Below, in pieces: positions 11,210 to 24,100 of a stretch of DNA of 64,000 nt. Both the position numbers and the translations under genes were made by a program. This DNA comes from Apium graveolens (taxonomy: Eukaryota > Streptophyta > Magnoliopsida > Apiales > Apiaceae), in assembly GCF_009905375.1 (NCBI RefSeq), contig NW_027417080.1, forward strand, positions 20,012 through 84,011, read 5' to 3'. The stretch's first letter is position 1; the number at the start of each line of letters is the position of its first letter. The notes under the pieces are model-generated. The model searched no databases, was not told the origin of the DNA, and saw only the letters and a program-made list of their open reading frames with translations.

Positions 11210-11900
11210 CTCTACAAGAAAAATGTCCATACACATCGGTTTTTGGCCGATATCTATGTTATTTTTTCAACCGATGTTGATGTCAGTGATGTATATTCTA
11301 AACATCGGCCATAACCCGATGTCTTTTACATGCTTAGACATCGCTTCTGGCAAACTGGATGATGTTCATGCATTGTTTTTCTATAAAAAAATGTTAAAAA
11401 TAAATAATTTAATAAATAAGTTACACCTATTACAACAGATTAAACATATAATGAGCTATATTTTTTGCCACATAGACATCATATATTTTCCTTTAAGTGA
11501 TGTAAAATCAGATATTAAATATCGATTTATTTAGTAAAAGGTGATGTATCCGCACTTAGACATCAATTTTATCCCAAACAAAGTGATGTCTATGTTCCTT
11601 TTAGACTTTAACATGTCAGTCTTTGACATCAGTTTTTTAGAAAAAAGCGATGTACATAACCTTTTTTGACATCAGTTTTTCTTCATTAAAAGTGATGTAC
11701 AATTGCCTTTGAGACATCAGTATTTATATATTAAAAGTGATGTACAATTGTTTTTTGACATCGATATTTATTCATTAAAAGTGATGTACAATTTTTTTTT
11801 GACATCAGTATTTAATCAGTAAAAGTGATGTATAAGAATTTTATAGACCAAGTGTGTAAATTTTTGACATCACTATCTTTCTAAAAAACAATGTATTAGT
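11210..11900 (+). mobile_element. CACTA (En/Spm-like) terminal fragment
   Basis: The segment begins CTCTACAAGAAAAATG, close to the common dicot CACTA terminus CACTACAAGAAA. It continues with ACATCGGTTTTTGGCCGAT, a typical subterminal sequence of such elements. Repeats of GACATCAG and TGATGTAC follow. A matching right terminus was not found before 12960, so this is a one-sided or decayed copy. Confidence 0.55.
11624..11844 (+). repeat. 44-bp subterminal tandem repeat
   Basis: GACATCAG (or GACATCGA) starts at 11624, 11668, 11713, 11757 and 11801, so the unit is 44-45 bp. Each unit runs from GACATC to GTGATGTAC and can fold back on itself. Confidence 0.8.
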
Positions 11901-11944
11901 TAAAATAGACATTTGTTATAAATAAAATAGATGTCTTGTACTAC

Positions 11945-12960
11945 ATAATCAAAACTAAAAACTGGGGAATAACAAGCATCCACACAAATCCAACCATTCG
12001 ACCATTTAACCATTCAAAGTATCTACATCAACCAACACCAACTCCAGCATTTGCAAACTAGCTAACTACATCATTTTACCACCTGTTCAGACACTTAAAT
12101 TCTTAATACAAACAAAAATGAAAAACTAACTGTTCATACACCGAACTGCAATCTAAATTACCAAATGTATGTTCAATACGCAAAAGAAACACCTTGAGTA
12201 CTAGAATTTGTCAGATATACTCTTGGATGAACTGGGGGCCTCAATGCGTACTTCATCTAGCTGTTCAATGCTGTAAGACGATTGAGTCTTGGCCAGCCAC
12301 TACAAATTCCAAGCAAACACAATTCAGTACACATGAAAAGTGTACAACAATATCTCAATATATAGTAAACTGGAAGCGTCAAAATATATCTTTTTAGTAA
12401 AACTCAACTTGTCATCAACGATAATTTTTTTCATGTATCGCATTATTACATAAGCACATTCAATCCCACCAGGTTTGTTGGGAGACCCATATTTCATTAA
12501 TTGAATGACAGATCATGCATGTCAAATAAATCATATATATTTACGACAACTAGGTACTCGATATATTGTACTTACACTAAGAAACCATCATGGGTGCAAT
12601 CAACATTCCATTGCCTGCACTTCCAGAAGCTGTGAGGCCTGAAACCATCAAATCAATAATCAATAATCAGATGATTCCCAGATCGGGTGGAGCATTGTCA
12701 AGAGGCGTCACTTAATAACCCTTTCTTACAGATAGAAATCTGTTGTTGACAGAATCATCCTTTCTCTCATATCGAAAATTCATATTCAATTACGTGTTTC
12801 ATAAACACAAGAATCTCATGATTGTATTCATAATATTATTATTAAGGTTATGAAACAATTTCACTATACTAGGTTGTCTAACAAACGCCTTATGTTCATT
12901 TAAGTTCACCTAAATCTATCATCGCATGATAAACTAAGCATATATCACATATATCAACAT
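11945..12960. other. Gene-poor stretch, probably old Copia leader (E5) at its right end
   Basis: No coding frame of family type is seen. The right part (about 12770-12960) is continuous with 19807-19849 and 41584-42406 once E3 and E2 are removed, because each of those carries a target-site duplication. It therefore belongs to the same ancestral sequence as E5. The left part is unassigned. Confidence 0.4.
12590..12715 (+). other. Short open frame of 41 codons, status uncertain
   Basis: ATG at 12590, TAA at 12713-12715. The start of the peptide, MGAINIPLPALPEAVRPETI, is not low-complexity, but I do not recognise it. Part of the frame (from about 12648) was copied into the filler at 18113-18203. 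It may be a captured exon fragment or chance. Confidence 0.15.
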
Positions 12961-12965
12961 GAATA

Positions 12966-14639
12966 TGTTGGATTTTAAATGCAGCGGGACATGGCAAAAC
13001 ACTTTTACACATATAAAATCCAAATAAAAGCATACAGATCATGAATAAAAATTCGAGGGATCGAATCTAACCTTTAAAAAATAATTCGGAGACAACGATC
13101 AGAGATCCTTAGCAGTTGCTCCTCAAGTGTGAAGCACTCCACCGGTATCCACCAAGAAAACGATGTTAAGGAGGAGGAAGGAGGTGGAGAGAATTGGGTT
13201 TTCCAAACTTTTTGGGTTTTCTGGTTTGTTGTGGGTTAGAATAAAATTAGGGTCTATAATAGTGTATTTATAGGCAAAATTTTCAGCTGAAATTTTCCCA
13301 TAAATAATATTATTATTATCCCATTTATTATTCTCATTAATAATTAAAACACCTTTTAATTATTAATCCTTTTTCTAAACACTTTAGAAATAATTCTCTC
13401 TCTTGATTTAATTTCCAAAAATTAAATCCTTAATTAATAATATTAAGAACTTTTCTTAATTAATTTATAATCAATTAAATCTCATTTAATCAATTATTAA
13501 ATTTGCCATTTAATTATTTATTTCATAAATAAATAATTATTAGCCATTATTAATTAATTCCTCCACCATTAAATCATTCTCTTTTTATGGTGTGACCCTG
13601 TAGGTTCAATATTAAGCCGGTAGTAGATATAAATAATAATAAAACTATTTTATCATTATTTATATAAATTCTCTAATTTATTAAATATGATTAATTAATT
13701 AATCACATTTATTCTACATCGTGAGTGATGCTTCTCAACATATCGCTACTATCCGGATAATATGAATTCACTACTTAGAATACCAAGAACCTGTCAGTGA
13801 ATAGTTACCGTACAATAAACTCCTTCTACCCTACAATGTCCTGATTAAATACAAGGCATGGATCTCGTGTCAAGCCTATCTAATTCAATCACTTGCTTAC
13901 CATTTACTATGCGTAGTTCTATGCAAATTAGAAACTCCTTTCTAATTTCATTTACTCTGGCCAGAGATTCCTGAACTAGCATAAATGGATCAGTCTTGAA
14001 CATTCGCTTCCTTCACTGGAAGGGGTAGATCCTTTATTGATCATACACTATCTTCGTGTACAAATTCCTATACCCAGAAGAGCCCTAATAATTGTCCCTG
14101 GAGACTAAGAACTAAACCAAAGCATAGTTCAGTGTACACAAGATGACTATGATGACCTCAAGTCTAAGGATACTTGTACAACTATCACTAGGTGAACAAC
14201 TGCTGACACGTGAGTGAACTCCATCAGTTGTTCAGCTGTGCGAGTCATGTTCAGCGAACTTATTCTATAATAAGCACCTACATACTAGCTATAGTGTCAC
14301 CACATAAATGTCTATGAGAACAGACATCCTTCATAATGAAACAAGCATAGTATGTACCGATCTTTGCGGATTATTAATTACCAATTAGTAATCCTATGAC
14401 CAGGAACTATTTAAGTTTAGAGTTATCATCTTTTTAGGTCTCACTATTATGATCTCATCATAATCCATAAAAAGCTTTACTCTAAAGTATGGTATATCTT
14501 ATTTAAACACTTAAATAGATAAAGCCCGTAATAAAAAACAAAACAAGTCTTTTATTAATATCAATGAAATCAAAATAGATTACATAAAAGTTATTCCTAA
14601 ATCCTCACACATGATTGGACTTAGGACATATTCCTTTCA
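12966..14639 (-). repeat. E3 3' LTR
   Basis: Ends TGTTGG...TTTCA on the plus strand. A polypurine tract in element sense (AAGTGGGAGAT) abuts it at 14640-14650. It matches 18204-19801 closely except for the missing first segment of that copy. Confidence 0.92.
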
Positions 14640-14649
14640 ATCTCCCACT

Positions 14650-16600
14650 TGTACTAAAGCCAATCACTCTGGTATCTAATACCCATCTTGTCTTTATGAC
14701 GATCAAAGTGACTTTCATAAAGTAGCTTTGTGAGTGATTCTGCTATGTTGTTATGTGTGTCAACTCTAATTCAATACAATACAAGAAATGTTACCGCGCT
14801 CCCACTAACCCTTTTGTAGACGCATGGTTCATCTACGTTTTTTTTGATAAAATCAAACTCTTTGATTGTCTCATCAAAATGAATGTTCCATCTTTCGAGA
14901 AGCTTGCTTTAAATCATATATGGTTCGCAGCAGCTTACACACTAGGTTTTCATTTCCCTTGGAAAGAAAACCATCTGGCTATTTTCCAGATCACATAGTC
15001 GTAGTAAGCAGCATTCGCAAGCAAAATCCGAACTGATTTTAACAGGGCTACAGGTAAAAGGTTTCATCAAAGTCAATCCATTGCCTTTGTTTGAATCCTT
15101 TTCCTAAAAGCCTGGCCTTAAAGGTCTCCACCTGGCCATCTGCTATAATCTATCTTTTGTATACCGTATATATAGATTCCATTCTGGATTTCATGGCACT
15201 ATGCCATTTCTCTGAGTCAACACTACTCATAGCCTCATTATAGGTCACAGGGTCGTCATCATTAATGATCGACAACTCATTGTCATTCTCAATGACAAGG
15301 CCATATTACCTCTCAGGTTGGCAAGACACTCTCCCTGATCTATGAATGGGCTGTTCCACAAAAGGTTGTTCAGTCAGAACAGGTGTTTCCACTTGATCCG
15401 TAGTAGTTTGTGCTTCTTGAACTTCATCAAGTTCAATTTTGCTCCCATTGTTTCCTTCAAGGATAAACTCCTTTTCCAAGAAGGTAGCATGTCTGGAGAC
15501 AAACACCCGATGATTGGTGTAAAAGTAATACCCTAAAGTCTCTTTAGGATATCCCACAAAACTACATTTTCCGGATCGATATTCCAGCTTATCTGGGTCA
15601 ACTTTCTTGACATAAGCTGGACATCCCCAAATCTTAACGTGTTTAAGACTCGGTTTCCTTTCTTTCCATATCTCATACGAAGTTTGAGGAACAGATTTTG
15701 GAAAGCACCTTATTCAGTAAATATGCTGAGGTTTCCAATGCATAACCCCATAGGAATACTGGAAGATTTGCATAGCTCATCATGGACCGAACTATGTCTA
15801 ACAAAGTTCGATTTCTCCTTTCAGATACTAATCTGGAGGAGTCCACTGGGAGACTATACCATTTACTTTGAGATAATCCAGAAACTCTCCGTTCAAGTAT
15901 TCACCGCCTCGATCTAATCGAAGAGTTATAATACTATGTTTGGTTGTTTTTCCACTTCATACTTATATTCTTTGAACTTTTCAAAGGCCTCAGACTTGTG
16001 TTTCATCAAACACATATCCGAATCCAGATCTATCATCTATGAAAGTAATGAAGTATGAAAATCCACCCATGGCTTGCTTAGACATTGGTCCACATACATC
16101 TGTGTATACCATTCCTAGCAAATTTGCAGCCCTCTCTCCATGTCTACTAAATGGAGACTGCAGTGCCACTATAAAGTGAGATTTTCATCATCCCTTTTCT
16201 TTTATTAGTTTGTTCAATCTGAAGTAAATTATGTCACATTTATACAGACCATTATTTAAAGTACCACGTCCATAAAGAATATTATCTCTAAGAATAGAAC
16301 ATTCATTATTCTCAATAATAAATGAAAAATCCACCCAAGTCTAACATGGGAATAATATTCCTCACAATCGAGGGAACAAAATAACAATTATTTCAAACAA
16401 TAGTCTTGCCCATAGGCCAATGTAAATGAAACGATTCTACATCTATAGCAGCAACTCTTGCTCCATTTCCATCAGTAGAATCACCTCCTCTTTCTCAAGA
16501 GTCCTACTTCTCCTTGGTCCCTGCAACAAATTGCAGATATGAGAACCACAGGCGGTATCTAATACCCAAGTAGAAATGACATATTCACTTCTATCATGAA
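14650..16600 (-). pseudogene. E3 pol remnant
   Basis: Recognisable pieces in element order are a protease-like WVLDTACGSH near 16560 (active-site Gly changed to Ala), decayed integrase including the C-terminal FGYP-type segment (15550-15640), and the integrase-RT linker (15306-15557, ending HRSGRVSCQPER). An RT start near 15190-15300, collapsed RT fragments at 14900-15000 and a short RNase H tail near 14660-14760 follow. Most of the RT palm is deleted, and stops are frequent. Confidence 0.75.
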
Positions 16601-16619
16601 CATACCTGAATCCGAAGCG

Positions 16620-17436
16620 GTAGTCTCACTACCCTTCTTCTTCAATTCTGCAAGGTAAACCTTGCAGTTTCTCTTCTAGTGCCCCACCTTGTTACAGTGA
16701 AAGCAAACAACTTTGCTCTTGGGTCTTCAACTTTTGGTGGAACCGGCATTTTCTCACCTACTTTCTTCTTCTTGGAAGAGTTCCTCTTCCTTTTCTTAGG
16801 ATTGGAACCTTCACCAATTAGAAGAATAGAACTCTTCTTAGGGGGAAAATTCGATTCCACAGTCTTCAACATGTTGTGGAGTTCAGGCAGGCTGACATCT
16901 AACTTATTCATGTGAAAGTTCACAACAAACTGCGAGAACGAACTCGGAAGCGATTGCAAGACCAAGTCTTGGCTCAGCTCCCCATCCATGGCAAAACCAA
17001 GTTGTCCAAGACGTTCAATCAAATTGATCATCTTAAGTACATGGTCATTCACAGATGATCCCTCAGACATCCTTCAACCGAACAACTCCTTCGATATCTC
17101 ATATCGAGCTGTCCTCCCCGCCACATCATACAACTCTTGTAGATGCATGAGGATAGTGTGAGCATCCATATGCTCATGTTGCTTCTGTAGCTCAATGTTC
17201 ATAGAAGCTAGCATGATGCATTGAGCAACATTTGCATCATCTATCCACTTACGATACACAATATGTTCAACATTATGTGCATCACTAGCAGGTTCAGTAG
17301 GCTTAGGTGAGTCAATCACGTATTCCAGCTTCTCAATCCTGAGAACAATTCTCAAGTTTCGAAGCCAGTCAGCATAATTTGGACCAGTCAATTTGTGAGC
17401 ATCTAGTATGCTCCTGAGTGATAGTGCAGAAGACAT
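16620..17436 (-). pseudogene. E3 gag with nonsense and frameshift lesions
   Basis: The frame starts MSSALSLRSILDAHKLTGPN at 17436. It contains the Copia gag (UBN2-like) domain and is cut by a TGA at 17071-17073 just before MSEGSSVNDH. The rest, in frame, reaches a Lys-rich basic stretch. The zinc knuckle lies near 16660-16710 but is out of frame and has a TAG where Trp is usual. The product would be non-functional. Confidence 0.8.
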
Positions 17437-17639
17437 AACGTACAAAGTAAATCTGTAAATGATAAACACATAACAACACTTAGCAAATATTCGATTTCAT
17501 TTCAAAACACTATATGAATCGGGTCTTTATTCATAAGTGGCTCCCACTAGTTTTCCTAATTTATTCAACCCCCTACATGAAAAATTAAGCATTCATAATG
17601 CTAGTGGGAATAGGGATCCTACATTTCATTACACAACCC

Positions 17640-17951
17640 CGGCTGTGGCATGAAACGCCATGTAATGTTCAATAGGCAGACAACTCTTGTCAATTACATC
17701 TAATGTTATTCCCTAATCAAACTTTAGCCTCTTGAATAATTGAGTCACGGCTGTGACATGACAAACTCAATATTCTAAGTCAAGTCTAACCCAACATTCC
17801 GTACAATTGAATCAGTCCCCAAAGGCCCACGGCTGTGGCACGTAACGACCTTTAGATTCTTATTCAATGTACACATCTCTATGTAATAGACAAGTATTTC
17901 TTATTTCAAAATCAAAGCCCTCGGCTGTGGCACGAAACGACAATGATTCAA
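17640..17951 (+). repeat. Spaced leader motif CGGCTGTGGCA in E3
   Basis: CGGCTGTGGCAYGWAACG-type words start at 17640, 17748 (degenerate), 17830 and 17932. They are separated by about 80-110 bp of otherwise different sequence and lie between the gag start and the 5' LTR. Confidence 0.6.
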
Positions 17952-18112
17952 AAATAAGAACTACTTTCTACCATGTTGGAAGGCTATGACCGACACAAGC
18001 CCGTTGTGTCATTGGCCAATTACTACTTGATATTATTTAATTTTAGAGGGATTATATTACGTTACAATCGTAATCATATTATAAAGAGATTCTTCCTTTT
18101 AAATTAAATATT

Positions 18113-18203
18113 TCAAATCAATAATCAATAATCAGATGATTCTGTCAACAATAGATTTCTATCTGTAAGAAAGGGTTTTTAAGTGACGCCTCTTGATAAT
18201 GCT
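18113..18203. other. Templated filler replacing the E3 primer site and LTR edge
   Basis: Positions 18113-18141 repeat 12648-12676 in direct orientation. The next 60 or so bases repeat about 12690-12770 in inverted orientation. The sequence then enters the LTR at an interior point (ATGAATAAAAATTCG). The primer site and about the first 80-90 bp of the LTR are absent. Confidence 0.65.
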
Positions 18204-19801
18204 CATGAATAAAAATTCGAGGGATCGAATCTAACCTTTAAAAAATAATTCGGAGACAACGATCAGAGATCCTTAGCAGTTGCTCCTCAAGTGTGAAGCA
18301 CTCCACCGGTATCCACCAAGAAAACGATGTTAAGGAGGAGGAAGGAGGTGGAGAGAATTGGGTTTTCCAAACTTTTTGGGTTTTCTGGTTTGTTGTGGGT
18401 TAGAATAAAATTAGGGTCTATAATAGTGTATTTATAGGCAAAATTTTCAGCTGAAATTTTCCCATAAATATTATTATTATTATCCCATTTATTATTCTCA
18501 TTAATAATTAAAACACCTTTTAATTATTAATCCTTTTTCTAAACACTTTAGAAATAATTCTCTCTCTTGATTTAATTTCCAAAAATTAAATCCTTAATTA
18601 ATAATATTAAGAACTTTTCTTAATTAATTTATAATCAATTAAATCTCATTTAATCAATTATTAAATTTGCCATTTAATTATTTATTTCATAAATAAATAA
18701 TTATTAGCCATTATTAATTAATTCCTCCACCATTAAATCATTCTCTTTTTATGGTATGACCCTGTAGGTTCAATATTAAGCCGGTAGTAGAAATAAATAA
18801 TAATAAAACTATTTTATCATTATTTATATAAATTCTCTAATTTATTAAATATGATTAATTAATTAATCACATTTATTCTACATCGTGAGTGATGCTTCTC
18901 AACATATCGCGACTATCCGGATAATATGAATTCACTACTTAGAATACCAAGAACCTGTCAGTTAATAGTTACCGTACAATAAACTCCTTCTACCCTACAA
19001 TGTCCCGATTAAATACAAGGCATGGATCTCGTGTCAAGCCTATCTAATTCAATCACTTGCTTACCATTTACTATGCGTAGTTCTATGCAAATTAGAAACT
19101 CCTTTCTAATTTCATTTACTCTGGCCAGAGATTCCTGAACTAGCATAAGTGGATCAACCTTGAACATTCGCTTCCTTCACTGGAAGGGGTAGATCCTTTA
19201 TTGATCATACACTATCTTCGTGTACAAATTCCTATACCTAGAAGAGCCCTAATAATTGTCCCTGGAGACTAAAAACTAAACCAAAGCATAGTTCAGTGTA
19301 CACAAGATGACTATGATGACCTCAAGTCTAAGGATACTTGTACAACTATCACTAGGTGAACAACTGCTGACACGTGAGTGAACTCCATCAGTTGTTCAGT
19401 TGTGCGAGTCATGTTCAGTGAACTTATTCTATAATAAGCACATACATACTAGCTATAGTGTCACCACACAAATGTCTATGAGAACAGACATCCTTCATAA
19501 TGAAGCAAGCATAGTATGTACCGATCTTTGCGGATTATTAATTACCAGTTAGTAATCCTATGACCAGGAACTATTTAAGTTTAGAGTTATCATCTTTTTA
19601 GGTCTCACTATTATGATCTCATCATAATCCATAAAAAGCTTTACTCTAAACTATGGTATATCTTATTTAAACACTTAAATAGATAAAGCCCGTAATAAAA
19701 ATAAAACAAGTCTTTTATTAATATCAATGAAATCAAACAGATTACAAAAAAGTTATTCCTAAATCCTCATACATGATTGGACTTAGGACATATTCCTTTC
19801 A
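18204..19801 (-). repeat. E3 5' LTR, inner end missing
   Basis: Nearly identical to the 3' LTR from the GATCATGAATAAAA segment to the TTTCA end. Few substitutions are seen between the copies. The segment carrying the U5 end is lost, so no primer site adjoins it. Confidence 0.9.
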
Positions 19802-19849
19802 GAATAAACATCAAGGTAGGCATGTTACATCATCTAGCACATTAGTCTA

Positions 19850-20935
19850 TGTTATTCCCAGTGGACTAACAATGAGATTTACAGAAGGGGGTTGAATGTA
19901 AATCTCAAAACTTTTTCAAGTTTTGAGCAGTTTCTAAGGCTATGTGTTTGAGTGATCAAATTTGTGTTAATTGCTTGAAGCTGATGCAGACAGATATATA
20001 TTCAAACACAAATGTAATGAGCATAAAGAACTTAAAAACTTTTCTGGTGGATTTGTTGTTCCACCAGAGATGTGTTATTTCAGAAAATCTGTGATTCAAA
20101 GAATTAAATCACAACTGCTTCCTAGTACAAACTAGATGATTTTCTCTTTTGATATTTCTAAACAGCTCAGGAAAATTCATATCTAATTACTAGCTGCTAC
20201 TTGGTTTATATATCACCAAGTTTACAAGTGAAGACAAACTGTAAAATATAATTGAAAAGATTCTTCACATGTTTCTTCTTCATTTCTCTATCCAATGCAA
20301 TCTAGGATAATCTGTAAATCTTTGAATACTTCCTTGTTTGCATCAGATTGGAAATGCTGCATTTTCTTGATTCCTCCTAGAGGCTTCCACATTCCAGTGT
20401 GTCTCTGTCAACCCATGTGCCTCTGTCAGCTTGTAAATTGTCACTATCAACTGCTAATGAACTAAGCATCCGTTGATGCCTTATCCGTTGAGGCTTTATC
20501 CGTTGAAGTTTTATCCGTTGATGCATTATCAGTTGAAGTCTTTATCCGTTGAAGCACTTATCCGTTGATGGATATAATCCGTTGAAGCATTAGATACATC
20601 CGTTGAAGCTTTGTTTCTTATCCGTTGAAGGTCTTCAATATCCGTTGACACTTCTTCACTTATACAAAATTACAAGGCATGAAATATTTACAATTAGCCC
20701 TCCTACTTGTACATCCATTAGTAGTCAACATGACTGATTATTTCCTAACAACATCTAAGAATTACAGCTTAAAACCAGAGAGTGAAATGTGCTACAATAC
20801 TAAACTTATTGCTAAGTAAAGCTACTCCTTCAACGGATAGCCAAGATGGTCTTATCCGTTGAGGCTACAAACACTAGATTTCTACTTAAGTATTTTGCTT
20901 AACTTATCATCAAACTAATACACATATTCCTAACA
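19850..20935 (-). repeat. E2 3' LTR
   Basis: 1,086 bp, TG...CA ends. TATA box at 20205-20212. The ATCCGTTGA array lies at 20468-20655 with ten perfect copies, plus two more words near 20830-20862. It is 16 bp shorter than the 5' LTR, mainly because one repeat unit is missing from the array. Confidence 0.95.
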
Positions 20936-20975
20936 ATCTCCCCCTATTTATGTCTACTAGAACTGTAGGCATAAA
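20936..20975 (-). other. E2 polypurine tract and adjacent inverted repeat
   Basis: In element sense, AATAGGGGGAGAT directly precedes the 3' LTR and would prime plus-strand DNA synthesis. Just inside it, TTTATGTCTAC (20947-20957) and GTAGGCATAAA (20965-20975) form a hairpin with one mismatch. The E4 equivalent is perfect. Confidence 0.75.
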
Positions 20976-21123
20976 TTTGGGTTTAGCTTGATGATAACAA
21001 AACACTTAACAAATATATAAACTGTAATAAAGCAGAAATTTAAAAGTGCTACAAAAATGTATATGCTGAGATGGAATTGGAGAATTACATTGTTTCCAAG
21101 GGTGCTCCTTTAGCCTGAGCAAA

Positions 21124-24100
21124 TTACTTTCTTTTTCTTTGATCCCTGGTTTTCTTTCCTAGCCTCCTGTCATTCTCCTCTATTTGAAGTTGAAGTTGTC
21201 TGTAGAATTCAGCTTCATCTTCTTCATTGATATCTAACTTAGATTGCACATCCTTAAGAGTTTCATTACTGGCAATCTTTAGCTGATCTTCAATTCTAAA
21301 AAATCTTCTGACACCTTTGTTGTCTCTGAACTCCATCAACCAATGAGGTGATTTGTGAATTGTAATTCCTCTTTCTTGAATGAGTAAAGTTCTAGGCAAA
21401 GCATTGGGCTCCCTCCGAGTTTTCCTTATGTTGGAAATCTTGTTGAGAATCTCAGTCTTGGCAGTCCTGGTAAAGCCAGAATCCCTTTATATGACTGAGT
21501 AGACTCTGATCAAGGTAGAGTAGCCTTCATTCAGAATTCTGTGAAGAGGCCATGTTCTTTCCCCAGCTCCCTTGTATTTGAACACTAGTCTTTCTGGTAG
21601 CTGTCTGTAGGCAGCTATTCCCCTTACTTCCTCCAGCTCATCCAGATAGAGTTCAATGTCTGAAAGTTCTTTTATGTCACAGATGTGAACATAATCATCT
21701 TTAGAGGTTTGAGGTTTAGGCTTAGGCTTCTGTGTGAATTTGATTGAGGCTTTAGAGGGTGTTGATTTGATTCTTCTTTTCTGCTTCTTTGATGGTGGAG
21801 AAGAGGTTAGGAAGGTGGGCAATTTGATGGTGTCCCAATCAATTGGTTCCTCCTTGGGAATGATTGTTTCACCATGAATGTTCATGAAGGGGTCAGGTAC
21901 AATGGGTTCAGGAATAGAGGGTAGTGGTTTGGATATTGATTGGGTTTCTTCAGTCTTATCTACCTTCTTTCTCTTTGCATTGACCTTCTTTCTTTTCCCT
22001 TTCTGCCGTTCTTCCTTACTTCTTTCCTCCATCTCAGTACCAACCTTGTCCCCCATAGCTTCATCTTCACCTTTGTCTTCAATTTCTTTCTGTTCTTCAG
22101 CCTGACTTGACTTTAGCTGTTTTTCAAGCTTTGCTTGTGCTCTTTTGTCAGCCTTTAGCTGTTTGGCTTCTTCCTTCAACCTTTTGGTTTCTTCCCTCTT
22201 GGCTATTGAGAATTTGGGATGTCCTTGCATCACACATATGCTCTTTCCCTCTCTGAAGATAATAGCCATGTTTCTCCTTACAGCCTCATCCATGGTCTCT
22301 TTGAGATATGCAATACTTCTACCTAAAAGCTTGTCCTCATCAGCTTTTAGAAGAGGAAAATCCACCTCTTTTAGAGGATTCTTTGTAGAGTCCTTATTGG
22401 ATCTGTTGTTGGGCTTGAGAACCATAGGTTGCAGATCTTTGGAAGAAGTTTCTCCATCCTTATGCCTCCCTACTGGCTTGAGTTCCATAATAATTGATTC
22501 CACTTTTGTGCTATGCTTCACAGATTGTGATTGAGAAGTTGTAGAACCAAATATTAGTTGCATCTTTTCATCAATCTTCTTCCTTTGCTCTTTGACTTGC
22601 AATTCAGCTGCTGCTATCTGGATTAGATTAATTCCATCTAGTTTTCCTTTGACTTGAATAGTTGGAGAAGTTGTGATGACAGGAACTAGCACTTGAGAAA
22701 TCTGAACTGTTGTAGATGGCTCTCCTTCCCCTTCCCCTTTATTCTCCTCCTTTTTGTTATCATCAAGGGTAGGGGTCAAGCCTTGTGCTTTTGCCAGCTG
22801 CATGAGTAGATTTGTTTGAGTTTGTTGATTCTGAAGAATGGTGACCATAGAGTCTTCAATGATGTGGACCCTATCTTCCAATCTGTCCAGCCTCTTGTCA
22901 GCATCAGATGATTTCCTCAGTCTCCCCAACAAATCTTGCATAGTACCATAGGGTATAACTGAATCCAATTTCTCAGCATTGTAGGATTTCAGATCAGCAA
23001 TGTCCTGCTTGAGCTCATCCACACTGAGATTTTGCTGGTAATGCTGCAACTCCAAGAGATGCAGAGATTCCAGATGAGCTTGAAGAATTGCCTTGGCACC
23101 AGCATCTTGAGTCTCCTGAAGGGCCTTCTGAATTGTCATGACTTGTCTGACCAAAGTGACACCAAACTCTCCTGGTGTTGATGGTTTTGCCCATGCCCAT
23201 TCAGGAAGATCAGGAACAGAACTTGGGCATGCTACTCCCCCTAAGTTCATGCTCTCATTCAAAGAATTAGAGTCATCATCATTAGAATTTACTCCAAATT
23301 CTTCAGATGGCTCACCAGCTTGAGAAGGCAGCCTGTTGACAGCAGCTTTGTCTCTGAGAAGAGATTCTGAAATGTGTACAATGTGTAGTGTATGTTCTGC
23401 CTCCACATTGCCCTGTGCATCCAATAATTGATAGGCTGAAACAGGGTGAGTAAAAGTGTCAGCATCCAAGGAAATGTTATCAATGACAGCTTTGTAATGT
23501 TGCTGAAATTATCTTCCCTTTTCTGCATCATCCACTTTCATTAACTCACTAGCAATGGCTGGATCCACCCTTATAGCTTCTGTACCTGCCTTTCTCTCAA
23601 TTTCTCTCTGTTCTTGCATCAGGGGCTCCCCCTGGCTCACACACACCCTCACACCCTCACCCTCACCTTCTAAGGTGGCACTCCTCTCACTCACTTTTGC
23701 CATGCTGGAAGAAATAGCATGCATATGGTGACTCTCAACCTCTCCTTTTGCCTGGGAGCAACCCAGCCTCTCACTCAAAAGATCACTCCCTTCCCTCAAA
23801 CCTAAAAGTGATTGTACAGTTGCCATGTCCTCTACAGTTGGAATTGTTTCTGTTAAGTGTGTAGAGACCATCAACGGATAGGGAATATCCGTTGAAGTGG
23901 AAACTGATGGTATCAACGGATAACTGATGTTAAGCTTATCCGTTGAAAAACAACCACTTGTCAACGGATGAGAGATATCCGTTAAAGAAGGAAAAGATGT
24001 AGATATAGAAAGTGACATAATTGTTGAATCTATGTGGATTGATTTTAAGGGTGGTGACACAGATTCTGCAACTACATCTGAAAGAATTGGCTGATGATCC

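Larger units (their letters stand above)
12966..19801 (-). mobile_element. E3: decayed Ty1/Copia element with TSD GAATA
   Basis: GAATA flanks both ends (12961-12965 and 19802-19806). The element has a 1,674-bp 3' LTR, remnants of pol and gag on the minus strand, a leader, and a 5' LTR that lacks its inner end and primer site. It inserted into E5. The family is related to E5 by LTR sequence (compare 12966-13150 with 42407-42590). An Angela/Tork-like assignment is a guess from LTR length and gag style. Confidence 0.88.
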
